Assembly (NCBI GenBank): GCA_003168255.1
Contig: PMSU01000055.1
Coordinates: forward strand, 42,551-106,550
Origin: Actinomycetota bacterium
GTDB lineage: Bacteria > Actinomycetota > Actinomycetes > Streptosporangiales > Streptosporangiaceae
DNA length: 64,000 nt
Reading direction: 5' to 3'
The stretch's first letter is position 1. Every line of letters begins with the position of its first letter. Under the pieces are notes generated by a model. It was not told the DNA's origin and made no database searches. It was given only the letters and a program-made list of their open reading frames with translations. Positions 9,548 through 17,644 of this stretch are shown here, one piece after another. Made by a program: the position numbers and the translations under genes.

Positions 9548-10357
9548 ATGAGAGCTGACCGCCCGCGCCTGGTCGCCATGGATCTTGACGGCACGCTGCT
9601 GCGCAGCGACCAGACGATCTCCCCGCGGACCATCGCTGCCCTGGCTCGCATTGGCAGTGCCGATGCCCGGTTCGTCTTCGTGACTGGCAGGTCGCCGCGG
9701 CACACCGCAGCCGTCCTCGGGCCGCTGCGCTACCAAGACACCGTGATCTGCTCCAACGGTGCGCTGATCTACGACATGCGCCGCGCAAGCGTCATCGATC
9801 AGCACCTCATTCCAGCGCGGCTGCTTGCCGAGGCGGCGGGTCGGCTGCGCCAGGCGATACCCGGTCTCGGGATCGCCGTCGAATTCGCCGACAAGCTGAT
9901 CCGTGATGACCTTTTCAAGGCAGCTGCCTGGGAGGCCGATGAGTCCATGCCGCGCCTGCCGGACGCGCAGTTGTTTGCCCGGGACGCGGCGAAGCTGCTA
10001 GGCCGTCACCCCGGCCTGCCCGCCGACGAGCTACTGGCGCTGGCCGCTCCCGCCATCGGGGAGATCGTCAACGTTTACCACTCGGGCGGTGCACGGCTGG
10101 TAGAGGCCACCGCGGCCGGCGTCAGCAAGGGATCCGCGCTCGCTGATCTAGCCAGGCGGCTCGGTATCGCGGCCGCAGACGTGGTGGCGTTCGGCGACAT
10201 GGTCAACGACCTGCCCATGCTCGCCTGGGCAGGCACATCGTTCGGCATGGCGAACGCGCACCCCGACGTGCTCGCCATGGTCGACCAGGTGATCCTCGGC
10301 AATGACGAGGACGGCGTGGCAGCGGTCCTCGAGCACCTCTTCCCGGATCCCTGCTGA
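9548..10357 (+). CDS. Cof-type HAD-superfamily hydrolase
   Basis: VAMDLDGTLLRSDQTIS...VFVTGRSPRH...VVAFGDMVNDLPML. Confidence 0.9.
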   Translation: MRADRPRLVAMDLDGTLLRSDQTISPRTIAALARIGSADARFVFVTGRSPRHTAAVLGPLRYQDTVICSNGALIYDMRRASVIDQHLIPARLLAEAAGRLRQAIPGLGIAVEFADKLIRDDLFKAAAWEADESMPRLPDAQLFARDAAKLLGRHPGLPADELLALAAPAIGEIVNVYHSGGARLVEATAAGVSKGSALADLARRLGIAAADVVAFGDMVNDLPMLAWAGTSFGMANAHPDVLAMVDQVILGNDEDGVAAVLEHLFPDPC

Positions 10358-10463
10358 CCGCGCGGTCGGACGGGATAAAAACAGCCTTTACCGAACGGCG
10401 CTGGGTACAACGCACAGTAACCATGAAGCGTCCGCCGGCCCGTCCCCTCCGGCCGGCGCCTCG

Positions 10464-11138
10464 TCAGCCGGACCCGGCCGACGGCCGACTGTCTCCCAAG
10501 AGCCGGCGCAGAGCCGACTGGTCGCCGGTGACGACGACGTCGCCGGCGGCCATGGCAGCGTCGAGCGCCGCCGGGTCGTCGAGCAGGGCGGCGAGTGTCT
10601 TGGGGTCAGTGCGCAGGCAGACATCCGCCTGGGCGGGTTCGCCGGGCTGAAGGTGCAGCCGCCCTGCCGCGATCCGGACGGTCCATATGCGGTCGTCGAG
10701 CTCGAGACGGCACACGGTTGCGGGCGCCTGGGGGTCGGGGCGAGCGCAGGTTCGCAGAAACAGGAGGGCGGAGGTGGCGCTGAGCGTGGTCGGCGCGGGC
10801 GGGAGCGGGGCGCGAATACCCCAGGTGCCCAGGGCGAGCACGATCGGTTCCAGGTCCCGTCCCCATTCGGTTAGTTCGTACACCCATGAACTGGCCGGGG
10901 GTGCAAGTTTGCGGCGGCGGACCACTCCGCGGCCTTCGAGCTCGCGAAGCCGGTCGGCAACCAAGTTCGAGCTTGCGCTGGCCAGCGCGTGCCGCAGGTC
11001 GGAGAAACGTTGCGGTCCAAGTAGCAGTTCGCGCACGACGAGCAAGGCCCACCGTTCCCCGACGACGTCGAGGGCGCGGGCTATCCCGCAGGCGTCCCCG
11101 TAACTACGGCGCGTTGGCACAATCACCACCGTACCCAC
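10464..11138 (-). CDS. HxlR-family regulator with C-terminal SCP2-like extension
   Basis: CGIARALDVVGERWALLVVRELLLGPQRFSDLRHAL. Confidence 0.88.
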   Translation of the reverse strand: MGTVVIVPTRRSYGDACGIARALDVVGERWALLVVRELLLGPQRFSDLRHALASASSNLVADRLRELEGRGVVRRRKLAPPASSWVYELTEWGRDLEPIVLALGTWGIRAPLPPAPTTLSATSALLFLRTCARPDPQAPATVCRLELDDRIWTVRIAAGRLHLQPGEPAQADVCLRTDPKTLAALLDDPAALDAAMAAGDVVVTGDQSALRRLLGDSRPSAGSG

Positions 11139-11153
11139 CTAGGTGCTAATTCG

Positions 11154-11167
11154 CAACTTATAAGTTG
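11154..11167. promoter_or_regulatory. Candidate HxlR operator
   Basis: Perfect 14-bp palindrome CAACTTATAAGTTG between divergent HxlR and VOC genes. Confidence 0.5.
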
Positions 11168-11238
11168 TTTTTAACAATCAACCTGTTATGGTGGTCGACG
11201 TGTCAGCGACCGGGCTACCGGCGCGGAAAGGACCAATA

Positions 11239-11625
11239 ATGGGACAGCCAGTTGTCCACTTCGAGATCATCGGGACCGATCCGGCGAAGCTCCGGAGCTA
11301 CTACGGCGACCTGTTCGGGTGGGAGTTCGACACGAGCGGACCGGTCTCGGAGGCCGTCTCCCAGCCGGGTAATTACGGGTTCGTAGACGGCAGCACGACC
11401 AGTGACGGGACCGGGATCCCTGGCGGCGTCGGCGGCGGCGCGAGCTACGACGGCCATGTGATCTTCTACGTCGGCGTTCCCGATGTCGAGGCCGCGCTCC
11501 AGCAGGCCGAGAGCCTCGGCGGGACGCGCCGGATGGGACCCGACCAGGCCCCGGGGGGAAACCTCGTGGTCGGCCACTTCACCGACCCCGAAGGCCACTT
11601 GATCGGCCTGGCCGGCCCGGCTTAG
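11239..11625 (+). CDS. VOC/glyoxalase-family protein
   Basis: VVHFEIIGTDPAKLRSYYGDLFGWEFD...FTDPEGHLIGL. Confidence 0.88.
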   Translation: MGQPVVHFEIIGTDPAKLRSYYGDLFGWEFDTSGPVSEAVSQPGNYGFVDGSTTSDGTGIPGGVGGGASYDGHVIFYVGVPDVEAALQQAESLGGTRRMGPDQAPGGNLVVGHFTDPEGHLIGLAGPA

Positions 11626-11676
11626 CCGTCGGCGCCAGGCGCTCGTCGAGCCAGCCGTCGACCTCGATGTTGACGG

Positions 11677-12072
11677 TCAGGCCTGACCGGCGGCTAGCTG
11701 GTGTGACATCAGTTCGATCAGCTTCTGCAACCCGCGCATCGGTCGCACCATCACCGTGAAGCTGACCAGCTTGCCGTCGCCGTTCCAGCGCAGCATGTCC
11801 ACGCCGTGGACATAAACGCCGTCAAGCTCGGCCTCGAACTCCAGCACCGCGCTGCTGTCGTCATGCCACTGGCCGACGTAGTGCAGCGAGGGACCCAGGA
11901 CAACCAGCGCGGCGTTCAGGTAGCGGACCGTCAGCGCCTTGCCCTGCTGCGGCGCGAACACTGCCGGTGACCTGAACACCACATCGTCAGCTAGCAGGCC
12001 GTCCAAGAGCGCCGCTTCCTGGGACTCGACGACGGCATGCCAGGAACGGACGGCAGGTGGTTGATCAGACAT
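11677..12072 (-). CDS. SnoaL-like/NTF2-family protein
   Basis: Start ATG 12072; short alpha+beta NTF2-like sequence (LLADDVVFRSPAVFAPQQGKALTVRYL). Confidence 0.65.
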   Translation of the reverse strand: MSDQPPAVRSWHAVVESQEAALLDGLLADDVVFRSPAVFAPQQGKALTVRYLNAALVVLGPSLHYVGQWHDDSSAVLEFEAELDGVYVHGVDMLRWNGDGKLVSFTVMVRPMRGLQKLIELMSHQLAAGQA

Positions 12073-12160
12073 GGATGTACTCAAACCCAAACCGACGAAA
12101 ACATCAAGCCGTCGCTCAGTCATGCCTCCCGGTCACTTCAACGGCTGAGCACAATGGGGC

Positions 12161-13219
12161 ATGTCCATAAACAGTCCTCGCGGCTACGCGGGTAGCCGGC
12201 CGGTCCGGCATTCGAGGAGGCTCGGCATCGGGCTCCTCGCACTGCTGCTGGTGCTCGTCGGAGGAACGATGGGCTATGTGGCGTTCGGTTATGGGGTGCT
12301 CGACGCCGTCTTTCAGACAGTTATCACCGTCACCACCGTCGGCTTCGGTGAGGTCCACCGCTTTGGCACCGGACAGAAAGTCTTCACGATCGTGCTGATC
12401 CTGACCGGCGTCGGTTCGGCCGCGTATAGCTTCACCGTATCGGTCGAGACCTTGCTCGAAGGCTACCTTGCCGACGAATTCGGGAGGCGGAGGATGGAGC
12501 GCCAGCTGAGGCAACTCAGGGGTCATGTAGTGCTGTGCGGCTGGGGCCGGGTGGGGCGGGCGATCGCCAGCAGCCTGCGCAGCTCGAAGGTAGAGGTGGT
12601 CGTGATCGATTCCTCCGCGGAGCGGGCCGGCACCGTTGACGGGCCTTCCCTGTGTGGCGATGCCACCGACGAGGACGTCTTGCGCGCTGCCGGGATCGAT
12701 CGGGCTGCGGCGCTCATTACCGCCCTCAATGGCGACGCCGACAACCTCTATGTGACCTTGACCGCCCGTTCCATGTGCCCCGACCTGTTCATCGTTTCCC
12801 GGACCGCTTCGCAATCAGCCATTGTCAAGCTCCTCCAGGCGGGAGCCAACCGGGTGGTGAACCCACAGGATCTCGGTGGTGCACGGATGGCAGCGCTCGC
12901 AACTCAGCCCGACGTAGCCGAGTTCCTGGACGTGGTCATGCACGACGGCAGTCTGGAATTCCGCCTTGAACAAGTTGATGTTCCCCCCGGCTCGCCGCTG
13001 GCTGGCCAGACCCTCAGCAGCGCCCGGGTCCATGCTCACAGCGGCGCGCTTGTCCTGGCCCTGCGGCACCCCGGACAGGAGTTCCGCACCAACCCGGAGC
13101 CCGAGGCGCAAATCAGCGGGGGAGACGTCCTCGTGGTTATCGGCAACGCTAAGCAAATCGATGCTCTCCGGGCCCTGGCTATCGGCGAGGAGCAGCGCGG
13201 GGCCGGGGTCCCTGACTGA
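12161..13219 (+). CDS. Potassium channel with RCK (TrkA-N/TrkA-C) domains
   Basis: Selectivity filter TVTTVGFGE; VVLCGWGRVGRAIASSL Rossmann; TrkA-C tail. Confidence 0.9.
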   Translation: MSINSPRGYAGSRPVRHSRRLGIGLLALLLVLVGGTMGYVAFGYGVLDAVFQTVITVTTVGFGEVHRFGTGQKVFTIVLILTGVGSAAYSFTVSVETLLEGYLADEFGRRRMERQLRQLRGHVVLCGWGRVGRAIASSLRSSKVEVVVIDSSAERAGTVDGPSLCGDATDEDVLRAAGIDRAAALITALNGDADNLYVTLTARSMCPDLFIVSRTASQSAIVKLLQAGANRVVNPQDLGGARMAALATQPDVAEFLDVVMHDGSLEFRLEQVDVPPGSPLAGQTLSSARVHAHSGALVLALRHPGQEFRTNPEPEAQISGGDVLVVIGNAKQIDALRALAIGEEQRGAGVPD

Positions 13220-13280
13220 CCGCTCACCGGACGGCACCCATTTCGCCGGTTCGCCATCGAGAGCAGAACGGCCCCTGCGC

Positions 13281-13640
13281 TTAGCGCTGTTCCGATGGTG
13301 CTGATGTGAGCGCAGCCTCGGCGGGAGCGACGTCGCCGATCGCGAAGTCGTAGATGCTGCTGAAGCAGGCGCCCATGCCGACGCCGAGAACGAGGATCGA
13401 GGGGGCCACGGCCCCACGGCCCCACGGCCCCACGGCCCCACGGCCCCACGGCCCCACAGCGCCAGCGAGGGTGATGTCCAGGCCGATAATCACGAGCACC
13501 CGCCCGCGCTTCCCGATCAGCGGGCGGCACACCAGGGACGCGACGATTATGCCGATCATGAGCGGGCCCAGGGCGATCGCGGCCGCGGCAGGCTTCAGCC
13601 CGAGCGCGGTCTGGAAGAACAGCGAGATGACATGGGACAC
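13281..13640 (-). pseudogene. MFS (DHA2-like) transporter remnant, 3' half
   Basis: SHVISLFFQTALGLKPAAAAIALGPLMIGIIVASLVCRPLIGKRG; no N-terminal half; contains an 8-bp tandem array; a matching TM-helix remnant lies at ~14120-14185. Confidence 0.65.
13410..13457. repeat. 8-bp tandem repeat, 6 perfect copies of GGCCCCAC
   Basis: Direct reading; a shortened copy GGCCAC precedes it at 13404-13409. Confidence 0.97.
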
Positions 13641-14020
13641 GTCGTGGAATAATCCGTCGTTTCCTGATCCCGGACGATCGTGCGGTGCCCGCGGACCCGG
13701 CCGACCGGGTCACTCCCGCCACACCGGAACCATCGACCCCGTGAGCCACGTCTTCCGGAGCGCCGCCGAAGATCGATGTGGCATTGCCTACCACCGGTGG
13801 GGGGCTCTGCCACATCGATCATGGAAACGATACGGAAAGGGGCGTCTGCGGGCCGCCTTCCCCGGTGCCGTGCGGGCGCCGGCTGTTCGAGGACTCCAGA
13901 CGATAGCGTGCCAGAACCGCCGCGCACGGTCACGCGCCGGCTTACGTCCCGCGCGCTAGCTAGCGCGCGGCCCGGCGGCTTACGGTCCGCGCGCTAGCCA
14001 GCGCGCGGCCCGCCGGCCTT
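13638..14020 (+). repeat. Dispersed structured repeat, copy A
   Basis: Colinear, highly similar to the reverse complement of ~28100-28446; contains a 50-bp hairpin (13771-13820). Confidence 0.9.
13939..14014. repeat. 38-bp tandem duplication of a palindromic unit inside copy A
   Basis: 13939-13976 and 13977-14014; the first contains the perfect 22-bp palindrome CCGCGCGCTAGCTAGCGCGCGG (13949-13970). Confidence 0.9.
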
Positions 14021-14314
14021 GGGCGGGCACCCCTGAGTTCTTGCCGGGCGCCCCGGCCCGACCTGACCTGACAATCACGAAACCTGCGGCCTACCTCTCT
14101 GCGGGCCCATAGGCCAGGCCATTGACTGCGGCGAAGAACGCCAGGCCGAGCAGCAGGCCGGAGGTGAATCCCGTTCGGGCTGGCGCCGGTGCCGATCATC
14201 GGGATCTCCACGGCCATGTCGACCAGATCGAATTGTGCTGAGTGGCGGCGGCGGCCATCGCCGCGCCGGATCGCCGTGTCAGCATGGGCACCGTGCCAGA
14301 GGTGACAGCGGAGT

Positions 14315-14812
14315 TTGGGGGTTGGTTCGATGATGGCGGGTTACCGGTCCTGGCCGGGCCCGGTGAGGGTGATGGCCCTGGCCGTCGATGCCGCGGTGTC
14401 GGCGGCGCAATCGGCCGAAGCCGCGGCATTCACTGACGCGGTAGCCGGCCTGAGCCGCGTCGACCGCGAGCAGCTCGCGGTGCTCCTGGGGACCGTGGCG
14501 CGGGATCTGCTCGAGCGCTCGCACCCCGATGGCCTGGACTCCGATGATGCCGGGCAGGTGCTGGCGAGCTGCATCCGGTCCGCTGCGGGCTGGTACGAGC
14601 GGCTCGACAGCGATTCGCTGGTCCGGGCGCTTACCGGCGCGCTTGGCATCACCGATCCGGATGAATCGCCGCAGCCCGACGGGGCAGCCGTCATGACACA
14701 CGGCCTGCTGCTGATCGCGGATCAGCTCACGATCCTGGCCCTGGAGCTGCCCCCTGTTCTCGACCTGGCGCTTCACGAGCTGATGCGCGCGCAGACTATC
14801 GAACTGCCGTGA
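14315..14812 (+). CDS. Hypothetical protein
   Basis: 165-aa ORF with helical, non-shadow composition (VAGLSRVDREQLAVLLGTVARDLLERS). Confidence 0.5.
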   Translation: MGVGSMMAGYRSWPGPVRVMALAVDAAVSAAQSAEAAAFTDAVAGLSRVDREQLAVLLGTVARDLLERSHPDGLDSDDAGQVLASCIRSAAGWYERLDSDSLVRALTGALGITDPDESPQPDGAAVMTHGLLLIADQLTILALELPPVLDLALHELMRAQTIELP

Positions 14813-14899
14813 TCGGCTATCGGCATCAAGGCGCACGCCAGAGCTGCTACGGCGTGCATCCTCGGCCTGGCCGCGCTGGCTATCATCGCGGCCCTGCCG

Positions 14900-14958
14900 C
14901 TGCCGCAGGGCCGGCGCCCTGCCTCCCTGCTGCTGCCGCAGGGCCGGCGCCCTGCCTC
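14900..14958. repeat. Two direct copies of a 26-bp hairpin unit (33-bp period)
   Basis: CTGCCGCAGGGCCGGCGCCCTGCCTC at 14900-14925 and 14933-14958; stem GCAGGGC/GCCCTGC. Confidence 0.85.
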
Positions 14959-15016
14959 GCAGCATCTCCCGCGCTATCGTCGCTAGTGAATCGATCACCC
15001 CTGACATGGAGCTGCC

Positions 15017-16168
15017 GTGGACTTCGCCGAGACCGACGAGCACCGCGACCTGCGCGCCGCAGTCGCCGACATTGCCAGCAGCTACGGCCCGCACTACTAC
15101 GCCGAGCATGCCGCCGCCCGCAAGCCCTGCACCGAGCTCTGGTCGCAGCTGGCCGACGCGGGGATCATCGGCGTGAACGTCCCTGAGGAGTACGGCGGAG
15201 GCGGCGGCGGCATCTCCGAGCTCTCGATCGTGGGGGAGGAGCTTGCCGCCCAGGGCACCCCGCTGCTCCTGCTGCTGGTATCGGCTGCCATCTGCGCGGA
15301 GGTGATCGCCGAGTTCGGCACCGAGGAGCAGCGCAAGACGTGGCTTCCCGGCCTTGCGGCCGGCACCTCCAAGATGGTCTTCGCGATCACCGAGCCTGAC
15401 GCCGGATCCAATACCCACCGGCTGTCCACGACCGCCACGGCGGACGGGGATGACTGGCTGCTCAGCGGGACCAAGTACTACATCTCCGGGGTGGACGAGG
15501 CCAAGGCCCTGATGGTCGTCGCCCGGACCGGCCAGGACGAAAAGGGCCGTGCCGCGCTTTCGCTGTTCGCCGTTCCCACCGACGCACCCGGGCTGGAGGC
15601 CCGCGTGCTGCCGGTCGACATCATGCTGCCTGAACGCCAGTTCACGCTGCACTTCGATGACGTGCGGGTCGGCCCCGACGCGCTGATCGGCAACGAAGGC
15701 GAGGGCTTCAAGCTGGTCTTCCACGGCCTGAACCCCGAGCGGATCATGAGTGCCGCCCTCGGCGTGGGCGTCGCCCGCCACGTCCTTGCCGCCGCGGCCA
15801 AGTACGCGAACGAGCGCCAGGTCTGGCAGACGCCGATCGGTGCTCATCAGGGCGTGGCGCACCCGCTTGCCAAGGCCAAGATCGAGACCGAGCTGGCCGC
15901 GCTGATGACCCGCAAGGCCGCCTGGCAGCACGACCAGCACCTGCCGGCCGGCGAGTCGTCCAACGTGGCCAAGTACGCGGCCGCCGAGGCCGCCGTCGCC
16001 GCCGTCGACGCGGCCATCCAGGCGCATGGCGGCAACGGCCTTGCCACCGAATACGGCCTGGTGCCCTACCTCGGCATGGCCCGCCTGCTGCGCATCGCGC
16101 CGATCAACAGGGAGATGATTCTCAACTTCGTTGCCCAGCACAGCCTGGGCCTGCCCAGGTCGTACTAG
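15017..16168 (+). CDS. Acyl-CoA dehydrogenase
   Basis: AITEPDAGSNTHRLSTTA; GGNGLATEYGLVPYLGMARLLRIAPINREMILNFVAQHSLGLPRSY. Confidence 0.92.
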   Translation: MDFAETDEHRDLRAAVADIASSYGPHYYAEHAAARKPCTELWSQLADAGIIGVNVPEEYGGGGGGISELSIVGEELAAQGTPLLLLLVSAAICAEVIAEFGTEEQRKTWLPGLAAGTSKMVFAITEPDAGSNTHRLSTTATADGDDWLLSGTKYYISGVDEAKALMVVARTGQDEKGRAALSLFAVPTDAPGLEARVLPVDIMLPERQFTLHFDDVRVGPDALIGNEGEGFKLVFHGLNPERIMSAALGVGVARHVLAAAAKYANERQVWQTPIGAHQGVAHPLAKAKIETELAALMTRKAAWQHDQHLPAGESSNVAKYAAAEAAVAAVDAAIQAHGGNGLATEYGLVPYLGMARLLRIAPINREMILNFVAQHSLGLPRSY

Positions 16169-16180
16169 GAGGACGTTCAT

Positions 16181-17581
16181 TTGATGGGAACGGGGGATAG
16201 CACGAGGCTGGGAGCGAAGGGAACGAAGGGACCGAAGGGAACGAAGGGAGCGCTGGTCTTCGCGCTCGCAGCGGCAACGCTGGCATCGAGCCTGGCCGCG
16301 TGCTCGTCGCAGTCACAGCAGTCATCTGCGGCAAATGCCGTCGCGGCGTGCCAGCGCAAGCCCGCCGGTGTGCAGCTCCAGCCGCGGTCGGCCAACGCCG
16401 GACCTGGCGGTATCCGGTGGTCGGCGCTGCTGGACCGCTGTCAGGGAACACCCATCGGGCAATGGGGCGCAGCAGCGGACTTCACCGGGGAGGCTGGCAT
16501 CGCCGCTCCCGGCGACCGGCTCGTCCTGGTGCTGGATGGCGTCGTGAGAATGTACGACGAGCACACCGGTGCGCTGGCGTGGCAGCGGACCGTAGTGTCG
16601 CCGCGGCTGGAGCCGGAAGTGCAGGACATCGAGGCATCGGGCGCGGTGGTGCTGGTCAGCCTTCAGCCGTCCGGCGGACCTGCCAGGGACACGTTCCTGG
16701 ACGCCGCGAACGGTCAGCCGCTGGGCCGGATGAACGTCGCCCCGCCGGGCACGCCCTTCCTCGTCGGCTCGCATGTTGTCCTCAGCGACGCCAGCACCAT
16801 GCTGGCGGGATATGACCCGGGCACGGGGCGCACGCTGTGGCGTGACTCGGTGCCCGACGCCCCGCAGGCGCAGGCAGCGGTTCACGACGAGAGCACTGTC
16901 TACGTCGACTCGGTCAAGCCTTCGGGTTCAGGCGACGAGACGGACGAGGGCGCTATCCTGCGCATCGACGCTGCCACCGGCGGCAAGCTGCCGTCGCTGC
17001 GGCTGTCCCGGCGGCTGAACGTCGACCTGGAAACGATCGACGCCAACGGATTCGGCCAGGGCCTGCTCGTGCTGGACGTCAACAGCGCCGCGCCGGTCAA
17101 GGGCACCGGCGGCGAGATCGGGTACCCCGTCACGCAGACCGTCGCGGTCAATCCGCGCACTGGCCAGACGGCATGGACCCACGGCGGCAACGTGAACGCC
17201 GAGCCGGCCGGAGCCTTTGACAACGAAGACGGGACCGCGCACACCTATACCGCGGTGAATCCCCAGACCGGCAAGACGCTGTGGGCCATCCGCTATCAGG
17301 GACTGGGAACCGTCGCCGGGCCAAACCCGCTGATGGCGCAGCCCGGTTACATGGTGGCGTCGAGCAACAGCGCCACCGCGCCGGCCAGCGGATCGGTGAT
17401 CGGCGTGCGCCCGGACTCAGACGGCGGCGGCGAACAGGCGTGGAACTCGCCAGCACTGGCTTATCCGGTGTTCGTCGCGGCCAGCCAGGACACGGTCTTC
17501 GTCACCACCTGCACCCAGCCGGCCGGCACCTCTGCCGCGAACCTGTGCGCCGCCCGCCAACTCGTCGCCGTAGCGGTCTGA
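16181..17581 (+). CDS. PQQ/WD-like beta-propeller lipoprotein
   Basis: Lipobox-like LAAC; repeated blades (GAAADFTGEAGIAAPGDRLVLVLDGVVRMYDEHTGALAWQ). Confidence 0.75.
   Translation: MMGTGDSTRLGAKGTKGPKGTKGALVFALAAATLASSLAACSSQSQQSSAANAVAACQRKPAGVQLQPRSANAGPGGIRWSALLDRCQGTPIGQWGAAADFTGEAGIAAPGDRLVLVLDGVVRMYDEHTGALAWQRTVVSPRLEPEVQDIEASGAVVLVSLQPSGGPARDTFLDAANGQPLGRMNVAPPGTPFLVGSHVVLSDASTMLAGYDPGTGRTLWRDSVPDAPQAQAAVHDESTVYVDSVKPSGSGDETDEGAILRIDAATGGKLPSLRLSRRLNVDLETIDANGFGQGLLVLDVNSAAPVKGTGGEIGYPVTQTVAVNPRTGQTAWTHGGNVNAEPAGAFDNEDGTAHTYTAVNPQTGKTLWAIRYQGLGTVAGPNPLMAQPGYMVASSNSATAPASGSVIGVRPDSDGGGEQAWNSPALAYPVFVAASQDTVFVTTCTQPAGTSAANLCAARQLVAVAV
16214..16249. repeat. 9-bp tandem repeat (x4) in the signal-peptide n-region
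   Basis: (G/A/C)CGAAGGGA x4, encoding AKGTKGPKGTKG. Confidence 0.92.
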
Positions 17582-17644
17582 GACCGGCGGCCGGCTGGCG
17601 TGGCGCTATGGTCGGTAGTGTCTGATCATCGCAGCGCAGCCCGC

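Noticed and set aside
13036-13815. Shared reading frame in repeat copies A and B (MW.SPPPVVG.ATSIFGGA.ED.AHGV...)
   Set aside because: The similarity follows from DNA identity; frames run through hairpins, differ after indels, and do not resemble any protein I recognise. A coding origin would need a synonymous/non-synonymous test over many copies.
14279-16180. Long antisense ORFs such as 14279..16180 (-), 20738..22780 (-), 25072..27219 (-), 17606..19243 (-) and 57360..58661 (+)
   Set aside because: They lie opposite confident genes and have Arg/Gly/Ala/Pro-rich low-information sequence typical of shadow ORFs in high-GC DNA.
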